Part shown: positions 1 to 8,964 of the stretch, in pieces
Layout: each line of letters begins with the position of its first letter
How positions within the stretch are numbered: position 1 is the first letter of the stretch
Assembly: GCA_963691835.1 (NCBI GenBank)
Contig: OY829383.1
Location: 5,394,001 to 5,458,000, forward strand
Direction of reading: 5' to 3'
Source: G963691835 sp963691835
GTDB taxonomy: Bacteria > Pseudomonadota > Alphaproteobacteria > Thalassobaculales > Thalassobaculaceae
DNA length: 64,000 nt
Made by a program: the position numbers and the translations under genes
Notes under the pieces: model-generated
The model's input: only the letters and a program-made list of their open reading frames with translations
The model's database searches: none
Told to the model about the DNA's origin: nothing

Positions 1-1409
1 TCGCCTAGATAGTCGCCGGTCTGGACCTCGATGATCACCAGAGGCTCGGCCGCCGGGTTCTCCAGACGATGGATCCAGCCGAGCGGGATATCGATCGACT
101 GATCGGTTTCGAGATGGACCACGTCCAAACGGTCCATGTCCGGTCCTCGTGTGACCCGCGCACGTCCGCTGATGACCACCCAGTGTTCCGCCCGGCGGGC
201 GTGACGCTGAAGAGAGAGGGCGGCACCGGGCTTGACGGTGATTCGCTTGACCTGAAAGCCGTCGCCAATATCCAAGCCTTCATAGTCACCCCAGGGACGG
301 TGCACCCGCGCGTGGATCGTCGCTTCCGGCCGGTCGTCCGCCTTAAGCCGGTCGACAATGACTTTGACGTCCTGAGCCTTATCCGCCGCCGCCACCAAAA
401 CCGCGTCGACCGTCTCGACAACAACGACCTTATCAAGCCCCACGACCGCAACCAGACGAGAATCGGAGCGGATGAGACTGTCCGAAACGTCCTGTAAGAC
501 GACATCGCCTTGGGTCGCGTTCCCCTTGTCGTCCTTGGGCCGGGCCTCCCGAACCGCGGACCACGCTCCCACATCGCTCCACCCGAGGTCGGCTGGGACG
601 ACCGCCGCCTTGCCGGTCTTCTCCATCACCGCGTAATCGAAAGAGATCGCAGGCGCCTCGCCAAATGCCTCCGCGTCCAGGCGCAAAAAATCGAGATCCG
701 TCTTGGCCGCGTCGAGCGCTGCCCGGCACGCGGTCAGGACGTCAGGCGCCAACGCCTCGACCTCCGCGAGAAGGACATCAGCGCGGAAAGCGAACATGGA
801 GCTGTTCCAGACGTACGAGCCGTCGGCCAGATAGGACTCGGCTGTCGCCAGATCCGGCTTCTCGACGAACTGCTCAACCGAGAAGGCCCCGGCAACGCCT
901 TCGATTGGCGACCCTTTCCGGATATAGCCGTAACCGGTCTCTGGACGTGTCGGCTCCACGGCAATGCTGACGATCCTACCCTGGCTCGCTGCGGCCGCCG
1001 CGACCGAAATGGCGTGATGAAGGCTGTCGACCTTCTCAACCACATGATCTGACGCCAACATCAGTACGACGGTGTCCGGCGCCTGCCGCGCTGACAGAAG
1101 GGCCGCTATGACGGCTGCGGGACAGGAGTTCCGGCCAACCGGTTCCAACACAACGCTCGCCGTCGACAAGCCGATAACTTGCAGTTGCTCAGCCACGGCA
1201 AAACGATGTTCATTGTTGCAGATCACCGCCGGGTCGATCGCCCCCGGCAGCCCTGACAAGCGGCGGAGCGTGTCCTGCAGAAGGCTGATATCGCCGACCA
1301 TTGGGAGGAGTTGCTTCGGGTAAAGGGCACGGGAAACAGGCCAGAGCCGGGTACCGGCGCCCCCGGATAGCACGACGGGCCGAATTGTCGGGGTACCTTC
1401 TGTTGCCAT
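1..1409 (-). CDS. manC: mannose-1-phosphate guanylyltransferase / mannose-6-phosphate isomerase (3'-truncated by window)
   Basis: The frame stays open from an ATG at 1409 to the window edge (469 codons, no stop), so the C-terminus is cut off. Residues 15-27 carry the nucleotidyltransferase loop GGAGTRLWPVSR, followed by PKQLLP, ASDHVV, a GYGYI segment and FVEKP, as in GDP-mannose pyrophosphorylases. The last 110 or so residues (HRPWGDYE, ITVKPGAALSLQRH, HWVVISGRA, IPLGWIHRLENP) are the cupin-type isomerase domain of bifunctional ManC/AlgA enzymes. The family makes GDP-mannose from mannose-1-phosphate for surface polysaccharides, so exopolysaccharide genes may lie beyond the left edge. It is transcribed divergently from the sugar kinase at 1488. 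Function is secure; whether the isomerase half is active cannot be judged. Confidence 0.93.
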   Translation of the reverse strand, partial: MATEGTPTIRPVVLSGGAGTRLWPVSRALYPKQLLPMVGDISLLQDTLRRLSGLPGAIDPAVICNNEHRFAVAEQLQVIGLSTASVVLEPVGRNSCPAAVIAALLSARQAPDTVVLMLASDHVVEKVDSLHHAISVAAAAASQGRIVSIAVEPTRPETGYGYIRKGSPIEGVAGAFSVEQFVEKPDLATAESYLADGSYVWNSSMFAFRADVLLAEVEALAPDVLTACRAALDAAKTDLDFLRLDAEAFGEAPAISFDYAVMEKTGKAAVVPADLGWSDVGAWSAVREARPKDDKGNATQGDVVLQDVSDSLIRSDSRLVAVVGLDKVVVVETVDAVLVAAADKAQDVKVIVDRLKADDRPEATIHARVHRPWGDYEGLDIGDGFQVKRITVKPGAALSLQRHARRAEHWVVISGRARVTRGPDMDRLDVVHLETDQSIDIPLGWIHRLENPAAEPLVIIEVQTGDYLG

Positions 1410-1487
1410 GTCGGACCGTTCCAAATATCGCCATCCTTTGGCGGCAGTAGTAGCGAAGAGAGATCGTCAGCGAAAGGGCTGCAGATC

Positions 1488-2399
1488 ATGATTGTGGTAT
1501 TTGGCTCTATTAACGCGGATTTGTTTGTCACGGTCCCGGAACTGCCGAAACCTGGGGAAACCGTACTTTCGCCGGGGTATGTGATGCGCCCCGGCGGCAA
1601 AGGGGCCAATCAGGCGGTTGCCGCCGCCAGGGCGGGCGGCGACGTCAGGTTCGTCGGCCAGGTCGGAAAGGATCCTTTCGGTCAGACCGTGCTGAAAGCC
1701 ATCAAGAATGCCGGCGTGGACACAACCCCTTGTCGGCAAGTCGATGATGTCACCGGGACCGCCATGGTCATGGTCGACCGGGCCGGAGAGAACCAGATCG
1801 TCGTCGCAAGCGGCGCCAACCAGTCGCTTCACCCGGACCTCGTACCGGCGCCACTGCTGACGAACTACACGGTGCTGGTGCTGCAGATGGAAGTCCCAGT
1901 GGAAGCGAACGAGGCGCTGATCCGGATGGCAAAGAGCCACGGCGCGCGGGTCGTCCTCAATCTCGCCCCAGCGTACCCAATCTCGGAGCAGGCCTTGGAC
2001 GGCGTGGATGTCTTGGTCCTTAACGAAGAGGAGGCCGCCGCCTTGGTCGGCGAGACGCTGGAACCCGCACGCCATTGCCGGATGCTGGCCAGAAAGCACG
2101 GCACGATCGTCGTCATAACGCTTGGCGGAAAAGGGGCCGTGATGTTCGGCGAAGGCGGCGTTTGGAAGGTCGGAACGCTGGAGATCGATCCAGTCGACAC
2201 GGTTGGCGCCGGTGATGCCTTTGTCGGGGCATTCGCAACGGCGCTCGATAAGAAACAAAAGCCGAGGGACGCCCTGCACCGGGCAAGCGTCGCCGCTGGT
2301 CTTGCCTGTTTGGCAGAAGGTGCGCAGACAGGGCTTCCGACGGAAAAGGAGATCTCAAGTGTCCTACCCAGACTTGCCGCCCCGACGCTGGTGAGCTAA
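1488..2399 (+). CDS. rbsK: ribokinase (PfkB family carbohydrate kinase)
   Basis: A 303-residue PfkB-family kinase of normal ribokinase length. The N-terminus reads FGSINADLFVTVPELPKPGE, followed by the glycine-rich PfkB signature GGKGANQAVAAARAGG near residue 37. The C-terminal signature DTVGAGDAFVGAF near residue 236 contains the catalytic Asp and the anion hole. The family phosphorylates ribose or a related sugar at O5 with ATP. No ribose transporter or deoC-like gene is adjacent, so the true substrate (ribose, deoxyribose or a nucleoside sugar) is an inference. An AAAGGG element lies about ten bases before the ATG. The next gene, an amidohydrolase, follows 52 bases downstream on the same strand. 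Confidence 0.9.
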   Translation: MIVVFGSINADLFVTVPELPKPGETVLSPGYVMRPGGKGANQAVAAARAGGDVRFVGQVGKDPFGQTVLKAIKNAGVDTTPCRQVDDVTGTAMVMVDRAGENQIVVASGANQSLHPDLVPAPLLTNYTVLVLQMEVPVEANEALIRMAKSHGARVVLNLAPAYPISEQALDGVDVLVLNEEEAAALVGETLEPARHCRMLARKHGTIVVITLGGKGAVMFGEGGVWKVGTLEIDPVDTVGAGDAFVGAFATALDKKQKPRDALHRASVAAGLACLAEGAQTGLPTEKEISSVLPRLAAPTLVS

Positions 2400-2451
2400 C
2401 CCCTAAGTCATCTGATGCGCGACCGCGCATCCCGCCGCGACAGGATCGTTC

Positions 2452-3624
2452 ATGCCCATCATCAACCGCATCGCCGAATTCCACGACGACATGACCGAAT
2501 GGCGCCGGGAGTTGCACATGCATCCCGAGACCGCGTTCGAAGAGAAATGGACATCGGATTTCGTCGCCAAGAAGCTCGAGGAGTTTGGGATCGAAGTCCA
2601 TCGCGGCCTTGCGGGAACCGGTGTCGTCGGCACGATCCGCGGGGGAAGCGGCGACCGGTCGATTGCACTCCGGGCCGATATGGACGCCCTCGACATTCAG
2701 GAGACGACAGGCCTGCCCTACGCGTCACAGAACCCAGGCAAGATGCACGCCTGCGGCCATGACGGGCATACGACCATGCTGCTCGGCGCCGCGAAGTATC
2801 TGGCGGAGACAAAGAACTTCGACGGGACCGTGCATGTGATCTTCCAACCGGCCGAGGAGAACGAGGGCGGCGGCCGGGTTATGGTCGAGGAAGGGCTGTT
2901 CGAGAAGTTCCCGGTCGAGTCCGTTTGGGGAATGCACAACTGGCCCGGCATGCCCGTGGGTGTGATCGCCGCGCGCTCCGGCCCGGTGATGGCCTCCTAC
3001 GATATGTTCGAGCTCGATGTGACCGGGGTGGGCGGCCACGGTGCCATGCCGCATCTGTCCGTCGACCCGGTCCTCGTGTCAGCGCATATCGTGACGGCCT
3101 TGCAATCCATCGCCTCCCGCAACGTGAACCCGATGGATGCGGTGGTTGTCAGCGTCACTCAGATCCATGGGGGCGACGCGTACAACGTCATCCCCGGCAT
3201 GGTGAAGCTGGCCGGGACCTGCCGCTCCTTCTCACCGCATGTGCAAGACATGATCGAACCGAAGATCCGCAAGATCGCCGAGGGGGTTGCGGAAAGCTTC
3301 GGGGCCACGATTGAACTATGGTATGAGCGCCGGTATCCGCCGACCATCAATGCGGACAAGGAGACGGACCGCGCGGCCGTGGTCGCTTCCACCGTTGTCG
3401 GCGACGATAAGATCATCCGCGATGCGACCCCCGCCATGGGCGCCGAGGACTTCGCGTTCATGCTGCGTGAAAAGCCCGGCTCTTACATCTGGCTTGGTGC
3501 GGGCCCTGGCGGCGAAGGCAAGATGCTTCACAACGCCGGCTACGATTTCAACGACGAGGTGCTCCCTATTGGCGCCAGCTACTGGTCCAAACTCGTGGAG
3601 AGCGAACTTCCCCGGGTTGCATGA
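2452..3624 (+). CDS. M20D family amidohydrolase (hippurate hydrolase / N-acyl-amino-acid deacylase type)
   Basis: A 390-residue metal-dependent amidohydrolase. Family marks in order are HPETAFEE near residue 24, ACGHDGHTTMLLGA near residue 100 (metal ligands), FQPAEENEGGGRVMVEEG near 130, MHNWPGMPVG near 161, the dimerisation-domain GGHGAMPH near 195, and a C-terminal MGAEDFAFML metal ligand region. Such enzymes cleave N-acyl or N-aroyl amino acids in the cytoplasm, in degradation or in auxin-conjugate-like hydrolysis. It follows the sugar kinase co-directionally but nothing suggests a shared pathway. It converges on the dioxygenase gene with an 18-base gap and no obvious terminator. The substrate is not determinable from sequence. 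Confidence 0.92.
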   Translation: MPIINRIAEFHDDMTEWRRELHMHPETAFEEKWTSDFVAKKLEEFGIEVHRGLAGTGVVGTIRGGSGDRSIALRADMDALDIQETTGLPYASQNPGKMHACGHDGHTTMLLGAAKYLAETKNFDGTVHVIFQPAEENEGGGRVMVEEGLFEKFPVESVWGMHNWPGMPVGVIAARSGPVMASYDMFELDVTGVGGHGAMPHLSVDPVLVSAHIVTALQSIASRNVNPMDAVVVSVTQIHGGDAYNVIPGMVKLAGTCRSFSPHVQDMIEPKIRKIAEGVAESFGATIELWYERRYPPTINADKETDRAAVVASTVVGDDKIIRDATPAMGAEDFAFMLREKPGSYIWLGAGPGGEGKMLHNAGYDFNDEVLPIGASYWSKLVESELPRVA

Positions 3625-3642
3625 TCCCGCCCGTCGGAGCGA

Positions 3643-4692
3643 TCAGATCCGGATCATCAGGCGGTTCATGTAGAGAAGCTTGTCCTCGGTGTAGGTGTCG
3701 CCAAACCAGGACCGGGCATCATCGACGAAACCCGGATAATCGATGTTCGGGTTTTCGTCCTTGATGGTCGGCAGCATCGTGTAGAGGACCTGGAAGACAA
3801 GCCGCCGGCCGGTCGTCGGCAGCATGCCTTTGTGGATACCCGCCGTGTTGACGATGAACATGTCACCGGCCGGGCCTTCGAAGTTCACCAGATTTTCCGT
3901 TCCGAAGAAATCTTCGACGTCAGCGTCGTTCTTTCGTTGCGCATTCAACATCGTCTGAAAGCGCTTCATAGCTTCCGGATCTTGAACATCACGCAACTTC
4001 TTACGCACGCCGTTCATGTCGTTCGAGCGGCTGACGAACACATGAGGGCCTGAAGACGAATCCACATCCGTCAAATAAATGAAGAACTTACAGAACTTGT
4101 AGCAGTGCCTGTCAGCGTGGAACAGTTGGGCGTGTTGGGCTTCCGACCGATCGGGCATGGACCACCAGGCTTGAAGGGCCTGAATGGTCGGTGTCGTTCC
4201 AAGATACCGCTCCACCAAAGATATGACGTAGGGGTGGTTGGCGATCTTGAACAGGCCAGGGCATGTCGCCATTACCTTTTGCGGGTACTCGGCGGCATTC
4301 ACGTGCTCGGGCACGTCGTCGATCAGATAGTCTCCGTTCTCGCGATCCGCGGCCTCACCGCTGTGAACGGCCCATTGGTTGAAGACTTTCTGCCCTTCCA
4401 GATAGGTGCGGATTTCCGTGATCTCTTCGGCAGAAAGAAGCGGCGGGAGCCGGGTGTAACCAAGCTCCTCCAGCTCCGTCGCGCCGTTTTGCACCTCCTC
4501 CTCACCGTTGGTGGGGGTTGCGTTGAAAGTATGCCGACGGTGCAGAGCATTCGCGACCACCTTCGCAAACCCCGCGTAGGAGTCCTGCGGAATCGCGTAT
4601 CGAAGGTCGAGTAGGAATGCCCGATACCAGTTGATGTTGTCGTAGTTGCTGAACGAGGAGTACGGACGTTCTGGGGTCCGGGAGACGGTCAT
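3643..4692 (-). CDS. phytanoyl-CoA dioxygenase (PhyH) superfamily protein
   Basis: Start chosen at the ATG at 4692, which has GAGAG five bases upstream; an in-frame TTG lies 12 bases earlier. The 349-residue protein has the Fe(II)/2-oxoglutarate signature of PhyH enzymes: an HxD pair (LFHADRH, H192 and D194) and a distal His with downstream Arg (AGIHKG H287, TGRRLVFQ R297). The first 70 residues are not part of the usual fold and look family-specific. PhyH members hydroxylate lipids, small metabolites or natural-product intermediates; the substrate here is unknown. The gene begins a leftward block with a lipoprotein and two methyltransferases and may share a modification pathway with them (inference). 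Confidence 0.82.
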   Translation of the reverse strand: MTVSRTPERPYSSFSNYDNINWYRAFLLDLRYAIPQDSYAGFAKVVANALHRRHTFNATPTNGEEEVQNGATELEELGYTRLPPLLSAEEITEIRTYLEGQKVFNQWAVHSGEAADRENGDYLIDDVPEHVNAAEYPQKVMATCPGLFKIANHPYVISLVERYLGTTPTIQALQAWWSMPDRSEAQHAQLFHADRHCYKFCKFFIYLTDVDSSSGPHVFVSRSNDMNGVRKKLRDVQDPEAMKRFQTMLNAQRKNDADVEDFFGTENLVNFEGPAGDMFIVNTAGIHKGMLPTTGRRLVFQVLYTMLPTIKDENPNIDYPGFVDDARSWFGDTYTEDKLLYMNRLMIRI

Positions 4693-4758
4693 CGGAACTC
4701 TCAACGACTAGCTGATGGGGGTGGGGCTCGGCGGCGATTCCCGGCAGAGACCTTAGCA

Positions 4759-5163
4759 CTACTTGCGGCAGGACGCATCATAGAGCCAACCGTCCTGATG
4801 CCGGTAAGCTCGAACAACGACCGGCTCGTAAACCGTTGTGTAACATGAGAAAAGCGGCAGCGTCATGAAGTTGGTGATCACAAGGCTCACCGTGTTGTTT
4901 CCATACATGGTGCCGTCAAAGCAGAGCTGACGGCTTTGATTCCGGGATAACCTGAAGGTTCTTCGGTCCCGTGACTTGATCAGCACCCGTCCCGTGATCG
5001 TAAACGGCGCCCGGTTCCTCAGTTCCATACAGAACTCGCCGCTGTATCCCTCGCCTGTTGGCGGCTTGCCCTCACGGCGGTTGACCACAGGCGGCGGGGC
5101 CTCCTCGCAGGCGACCAAGAAGAGGGCAAACAGGACAACGAAAAGGACGGGCTTACGTCGCAT
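4759..5163 (-). CDS. small predicted lipoprotein, unknown function
   Basis: A 134-residue secreted protein. Residues 1-18 form a basic, then hydrophobic signal ending in the lipobox LVAC with the lipidated Cys at 19 and Glu at +2, consistent with outer-membrane retention. The mature part begins with a Pro-rich linker (APPPVVNRREGKPPTGEGYSG) and has four Cys residues besides the lipid Cys (CMEL, LCFDG, SCYTT and ASCRK), which could form disulfides. I recognise no domain. It lies 66 bases upstream of the dioxygenase gene on the same strand and downstream of the two methyltransferase genes. Confidence 0.72.
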   Translation of the reverse strand: MRRKPVLFVVLFALFLVACEEAPPPVVNRREGKPPTGEGYSGEFCMELRNRAPFTITGRVLIKSRDRRTFRLSRNQSRQLCFDGTMYGNNTVSLVITNFMTLPLFSCYTTVYEPVVVRAYRHQDGWLYDASCRK

Positions 5164-5283
5164 GCCCGTTAGCTAGGCCGCGAACGGGGCAGCGTCAACG
5201 GCTGGAGCAAGACTGACACCAAACCTCCGCCATGAGCCATTGGTCGACGGGCAATCGATCCCCTTGTCTTTTTCCGGTGGCGG

Positions 5284-6033
5284 CTACTTCCTGATCCGCA
5301 CGATCAGCACAATCGCGCCGTCTTCATCCTGATCGAGAGGGTCATGGCTGAACGCCACGTCCCCCACATTGGCCGGCCCGATCAGTCTGAGAATGTCATC
5401 CGTCGACGTGTGATTGACGCTGCCGTCCCGTTCGACCTTCCTGGCGCGTTCATCCTCCGGAGGGATGCGTGTGAACCCAATACAAAACAGCCCGCCCGGT
5501 TTCAGGACCCGAACCATCTCATCGACAGCCTTCTGATGATCCTTGCTATAGGGAAGCGCCCACCCGCTCACGGCCACATCGAACGAACTGTCCTCATATG
5601 GAATATCGTGCATGTCCGCGATGTCGATCAGTGGGGAGTTGGAGACAAGATCGATGGCTTTGATGTTCTTGGGCTGAAACCCCAAAGCCCAAAGATGAAA
5701 GATCTCCATCTCGTTTCTCGGGCCTATCGACAGGACTGAAAGGTCTTTCGCAGACTTAAAGACCGGGTCGATCACGGAAAGGGGACGGATGATCCGAACA
5801 ACCTGAGATTCAAGGAAGTTTTCCATGTTCCGTTTGTTGTAAGGGATCGTCAGGTCGACAACCTGCTCCAAGCTTCCCTGAAACTCTTTCAACGTACCGA
5901 ATGCCTCGGCCCGGCGCTCGGCGACCAGGATGCGGACGTGATCAACATGGAACATGTCCTGCATTCGCCGCTGAAACTTTCGCATGATCGCGAGCCAGTC
6001 ATCGGGTTTCAGATGGCTGTTGTGTTGGGTCAT
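5284..6033 (-). CDS. class I SAM-dependent methyltransferase, copy A of a tandem pair
   Basis: A 249-residue protein with a Rossmann methyltransferase core in residues 98-185. Motif I is replaced by LSIGPRNEMEIF (101-112) instead of the usual DxGxGxG. Other elements are normal: an acidic end of strand 2 (AIDLVSNSP, D128), DMHDIPYED (140-148), FDVAVSGWAL (151-160) and RVLKPGG (175-181). The N-terminal 95 residues are helical and basic, with no match I know. A paralogue lies 82 bases upstream (6116-6865) with the same architecture, including the same unusual motif I. Substrate unknown; neighbouring dioxygenase and radical SAM genes suggest small-molecule or surface-glycan tailoring (inference). 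Confidence 0.8.
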   Translation of the reverse strand: MTQHNSHLKPDDWLAIMRKFQRRMQDMFHVDHVRILVAERRAEAFGTLKEFQGSLEQVVDLTIPYNKRNMENFLESQVVRIIRPLSVIDPVFKSAKDLSVLSIGPRNEMEIFHLWALGFQPKNIKAIDLVSNSPLIDIADMHDIPYEDSSFDVAVSGWALPYSKDHQKAVDEMVRVLKPGGLFCIGFTRIPPEDERARKVERDGSVNHTSTDDILRLIGPANVGDVAFSHDPLDQDEDGAIVLIVRIRK

Positions 6034-6115
6034 GCTCTTCCGTCAGGGCGTAACCACCCTGCTCCGATCTGGGGTTCACGGTTTGCGGCGGATCCGGGTC
6101 AACCGGCTTTGAAAG

Positions 6116-6865
6116 CTACTTCTTAATCCGAACGATCAACAGGATGGCTCCGTCTTGGCTCTTATCGAGCGGATCGTGGCGAAAGGCCACTTCTTCAATG
6201 TTGTCCCGCCCGATCAGATCCAGAATCTCGTCGGACGCAGCGTGATTGATGCTGCCATCATCGGCGACTTTCTTTGCCCGCCCGTCCTCCGGTGGAATGC
6301 GGGTGAAGCCCATGCAGAACAATCCACCGGGCTTCAAGACACGAACCATCTCATCCACGGCTTTCTGATGATCCTTACTGTAGGGCAGCGCCCATCCGCT
6401 AACCGCCACGTCAAATCGGCTGTCCTCGAACGGGGTGTCGTGCATATCGGCCACTTGGATGAACGGCGAGTTGGAGACCAGATCGATCGCCTGGATGTTC
6501 CTCATCAGGAACCCCATCGCCATCAGGTGAAAGATCTCCATCTCGTTCCGTGGCCCGATCGACAGGACCGATAGCGACCCCGCTTCCTTGTACACGGGAT
6601 CGATGATTGAAAGGGGCCGGAGAAGGCGGACGACATGGGACTCAACGAAGTGTTCCATGTTCAGCTTGTTGTGTGGGATCGTCTCGTCGACCGCATTCTC
6701 CGGATTACCGTCGAACTGCTTGGACAGCCCAAGGACCTCAGCCCGCCGCTGGGCGACCATGACCCGGACATGGTGGATGTGGAACATATCCAAAGGCCGG
6801 CGCTTGAACCTGTTCATGATCTCAGCCCAGTCCTCCGGTCTGAGGTGGAGGCCGTAATCACTCAT
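6116..6865 (-). CDS. class I SAM-dependent methyltransferase, copy B of a tandem pair
   Basis: The 249-residue reading starting at ATG 6865 matches copy A in length, and the ATG has GGAG eight bases upstream; a longer frame adds only six residues. It keeps the SIGPRNEMEIFHL loop, the DMHDTPFED and FDVAVSGWALPYSKDH segments and the C-terminal LIVRIKK seen in copy A. Most of the difference from copy A lies in the first 95 residues and the last third, as expected from an old duplication with diverged substrate recognition. It is 128 bases downstream of the ABC permease gene. Both copies are probably co-transcribed. Confidence 0.8.
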   Translation of the reverse strand: MSDYGLHLRPEDWAEIMNRFKRRPLDMFHIHHVRVMVAQRRAEVLGLSKQFDGNPENAVDETIPHNKLNMEHFVESHVVRLLRPLSIIDPVYKEAGSLSVLSIGPRNEMEIFHLMAMGFLMRNIQAIDLVSNSPFIQVADMHDTPFEDSRFDVAVSGWALPYSKDHQKAVDEMVRVLKPGGLFCMGFTRIPPEDGRAKKVADDGSINHAASDEILDLIGRDNIEEVAFRHDPLDKSQDGAILLIVRIKK

Positions 6866-6993
6866 GAACTGTACTCCAGGCATTCAGGGCTTGCCCTCCA
6901 CGAACATGGGGCAAGCCAACCAAGACGCTGCATAGCCCGCGTGTCAGGAACAGACAAGTTGCGAGACCATCGAAACGGTATTCGTGAGACGCC

Positions 6994-7950
6994 TCAGTTC
7001 TTCGCGGGGGCTGATGCGACAGCGGACTTCGGATCCAGCGCCTGCTGAAGGCCATCGCCGACGAGGTTGAAGGCAATGACAACCAGGAAGATCAGCAGCC
7101 CGGGCCACACCGCGAGCATCGGCGCCTCCCAGACCAGTTCCTGCGCGCCGGTCAGCATGTTGCCCCAGCTCGGAACCGGCGGCTGAATGCCTAAGCCCAG
7201 AAAACTCAGCACACTCTCGAAGAGGATCACGTTTCCGACTGCCAGCGTCGCTGAAACCAGAATGGGAGAGGCGGCGTTGGGCAGGATGTGCAGCAGCATG
7301 ATCCTTATTGGCCCATATCCAAGCGCTTTGGCCGCGGACACGAACTCCCGCGTTCGGATGGACAGTGTTGCCGCGCGGACAAGGCGCGCCGTCCCCGGCC
7401 ACCCGACCAGCGAAATGATGAAGACAAGGCGCCAGACCGCGAAGGACTCGTCCCATGTGACGGCCTCTGGCAGTCCAAGTTCGGCAGGATCGACCGCGAC
7501 GAGAACGATTAGAAGCGGCAGCAGCGGCAGTGAGATCACCCCATCGGCGAACCGCATCAGCAGATCGTCAATGCGGCCGCCAGCGAAACCCGCCGTAAGT
7601 CCAATCAAAGTCCCAAGGGTGGCCGCCGCCAAGGCCACAGTAAGGCCAACGGCAAGCGAGACCTGCCCACCCCGCAGCAGGCGCGCCAGGTGATCCCGGC
7701 CCAGATCATCGGTGCCCAACGGATGCGCCCAGGAGGAACCCTCCAACCGCGCGAACAGGTCCACCTCTTCGGGGTCGATGTCGAGAACGACCTCGATGAG
7801 AGGCGCAAAGACTGCCAGCAGTACGAACACGACCAACAGGACCGCGCTGCCCACGGCAAGTTGGTGGCGAAGGAACCGGGTCCAGGCACGGGCCGCCGGC
7901 GAAACCGGGAGCGGTCGCTTGCCGCCGGAGGCGGGTTGGCTTGCCATCAT
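6994..7950 (-). CDS. peptide-type ABC transporter permease (DppC/OppC-like)
   Basis: A 318-residue inner-membrane permease. It has an N-terminal cytoplasmic segment, a first membrane helix (LAVGSAVLLVVFVLLAVFAP), the OppC_N-like GTDDLGRDHLARLLRGGQVSL motif, and five further helices. The EAA loop that contacts the ATPase reads VSAAKALGYGPIRIMLLHILPN. The start overlaps the stop of the upstream DppB-type permease by four bases, indicating translational coupling. With the binding protein at 8965 it would import oligopeptides or similar solutes. No ATP-binding subunit is encoded next to it; the following gene is a methyltransferase. Confidence 0.93.
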   Translation of the reverse strand: MMASQPASGGKRPLPVSPAARAWTRFLRHQLAVGSAVLLVVFVLLAVFAPLIEVVLDIDPEEVDLFARLEGSSWAHPLGTDDLGRDHLARLLRGGQVSLAVGLTVALAAATLGTLIGLTAGFAGGRIDDLLMRFADGVISLPLLPLLIVLVAVDPAELGLPEAVTWDESFAVWRLVFIISLVGWPGTARLVRAATLSIRTREFVSAAKALGYGPIRIMLLHILPNAASPILVSATLAVGNVILFESVLSFLGLGIQPPVPSWGNMLTGAQELVWEAPMLAVWPGLLIFLVVIAFNLVGDGLQQALDPKSAVASAPAKN

Positions 7951-8918
7951 CCCGCTCCGTCCTCGGCGACAAAGGTGATCCTGGGATCGAGCCGGGCATA
8001 GACGATGTCGGCAGCGATGTTGGCGAGCAGAGTGATCAACGTGGCCAGTAGCAGACCGACCAATGCCAGATTGTAGTCATTGCCCAGGATGGCGTCATAG
8101 ATTGTCTTACCCATGCCGAGTTGGCTGAACATGGTCTCCGTAATCAAGGCGCCCGAGAACAGACCACCGAAGTCGAGCGCTAGGATCGTCACGACCGGAA
8201 GCAGCGCGTTTCGAAGCGCGTGCCGTCTTTCAACCACTTGATCAGAGAGGCCCTTGGCCCGGGCGGTCCGGACCCAGTCCTCCCGCCGAACCTCGATCAT
8301 CGCCGCCCGCATGTGCCGTGCATAGGCGGCGATACTCGCAATCGAGAGGGTCGCGACGGGCAAGATCATGTGGTGGACACGGTCGAAGAAGCCACCACCG
8401 TCCAGATTGCCCATACCTCCCGCTGGCAGCCAGCCAAGACTGACGGAGAACAGCAGGATCATCAGCAGCGCGAACCAGAACGGCGGCACCGATATGCCGG
8501 CAAAGCACGCCAGATTGATGAACCGGTCCGCCAGTGAGCCCGGGTTCCGAGCGGCGATGATCCCGGCAGGCAGGGCGATGGAGAGCGCGAGCCCCAGAGA
8601 CAGGCTCATCAGTATGAGCGAGTTGCCGAGCCGCGGCAGCAGAACCTCAAGAACCGGTGCATTGAAAAGCCGGGAGTATCCGAAATCCCCATCCACCGCC
8701 GCCGCAAGCCAGGCGACGTAGCGTTCGATGATCGGCCGGTCCAGGCCGTATATGGCCTTCAGACGCGCGACATCCTCCGGCGTCACATCCGGGTCGGCCG
8801 ACAACATCAGATCGATCGGGTCTCCGGGCATCAAACCGATCAGCACATAGATCAGAAACGACATACCGATCAGAACGGCGGCCGCCTGTGCCAAACGCAG
8901 GATGATGTAGCGGATCAT
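7947..8918 (-). CDS. peptide-type ABC transporter permease (DppB/OppB-like)
   Basis: A 323-residue inner-membrane permease with the family N-terminus (MIRYIILRLAQAAAVLIGMS, helix 1), the typical LMPGDPIDLML segment and GLDRPIIERYVAWL. Five more membrane helices and an EAA loop (WVRTARAKGLSDQVVERRHALRNA) follow. It sits 46 bases downstream of the solute-binding protein gene and overlaps the DppC-type gene by four bases. Heterodimer with that protein is expected from the family. Length and topology are standard. Confidence 0.93.
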   Translation of the reverse strand: MIRYIILRLAQAAAVLIGMSFLIYVLIGLMPGDPIDLMLSADPDVTPEDVARLKAIYGLDRPIIERYVAWLAAAVDGDFGYSRLFNAPVLEVLLPRLGNSLILMSLSLGLALSIALPAGIIAARNPGSLADRFINLACFAGISVPPFWFALLMILLFSVSLGWLPAGGMGNLDGGGFFDRVHHMILPVATLSIASIAAYARHMRAAMIEVRREDWVRTARAKGLSDQVVERRHALRNALLPVVTILALDFGGLFSGALITETMFSQLGMGKTIYDAILGNDYNLALVGLLLATLITLLANIAADIVYARLDPRITFVAEDGAG

Positions 8919-8964
8919 TCAATCCTCGACGGAGCGTTGGGATGGGGCCCGACGGAGGGCGGCG

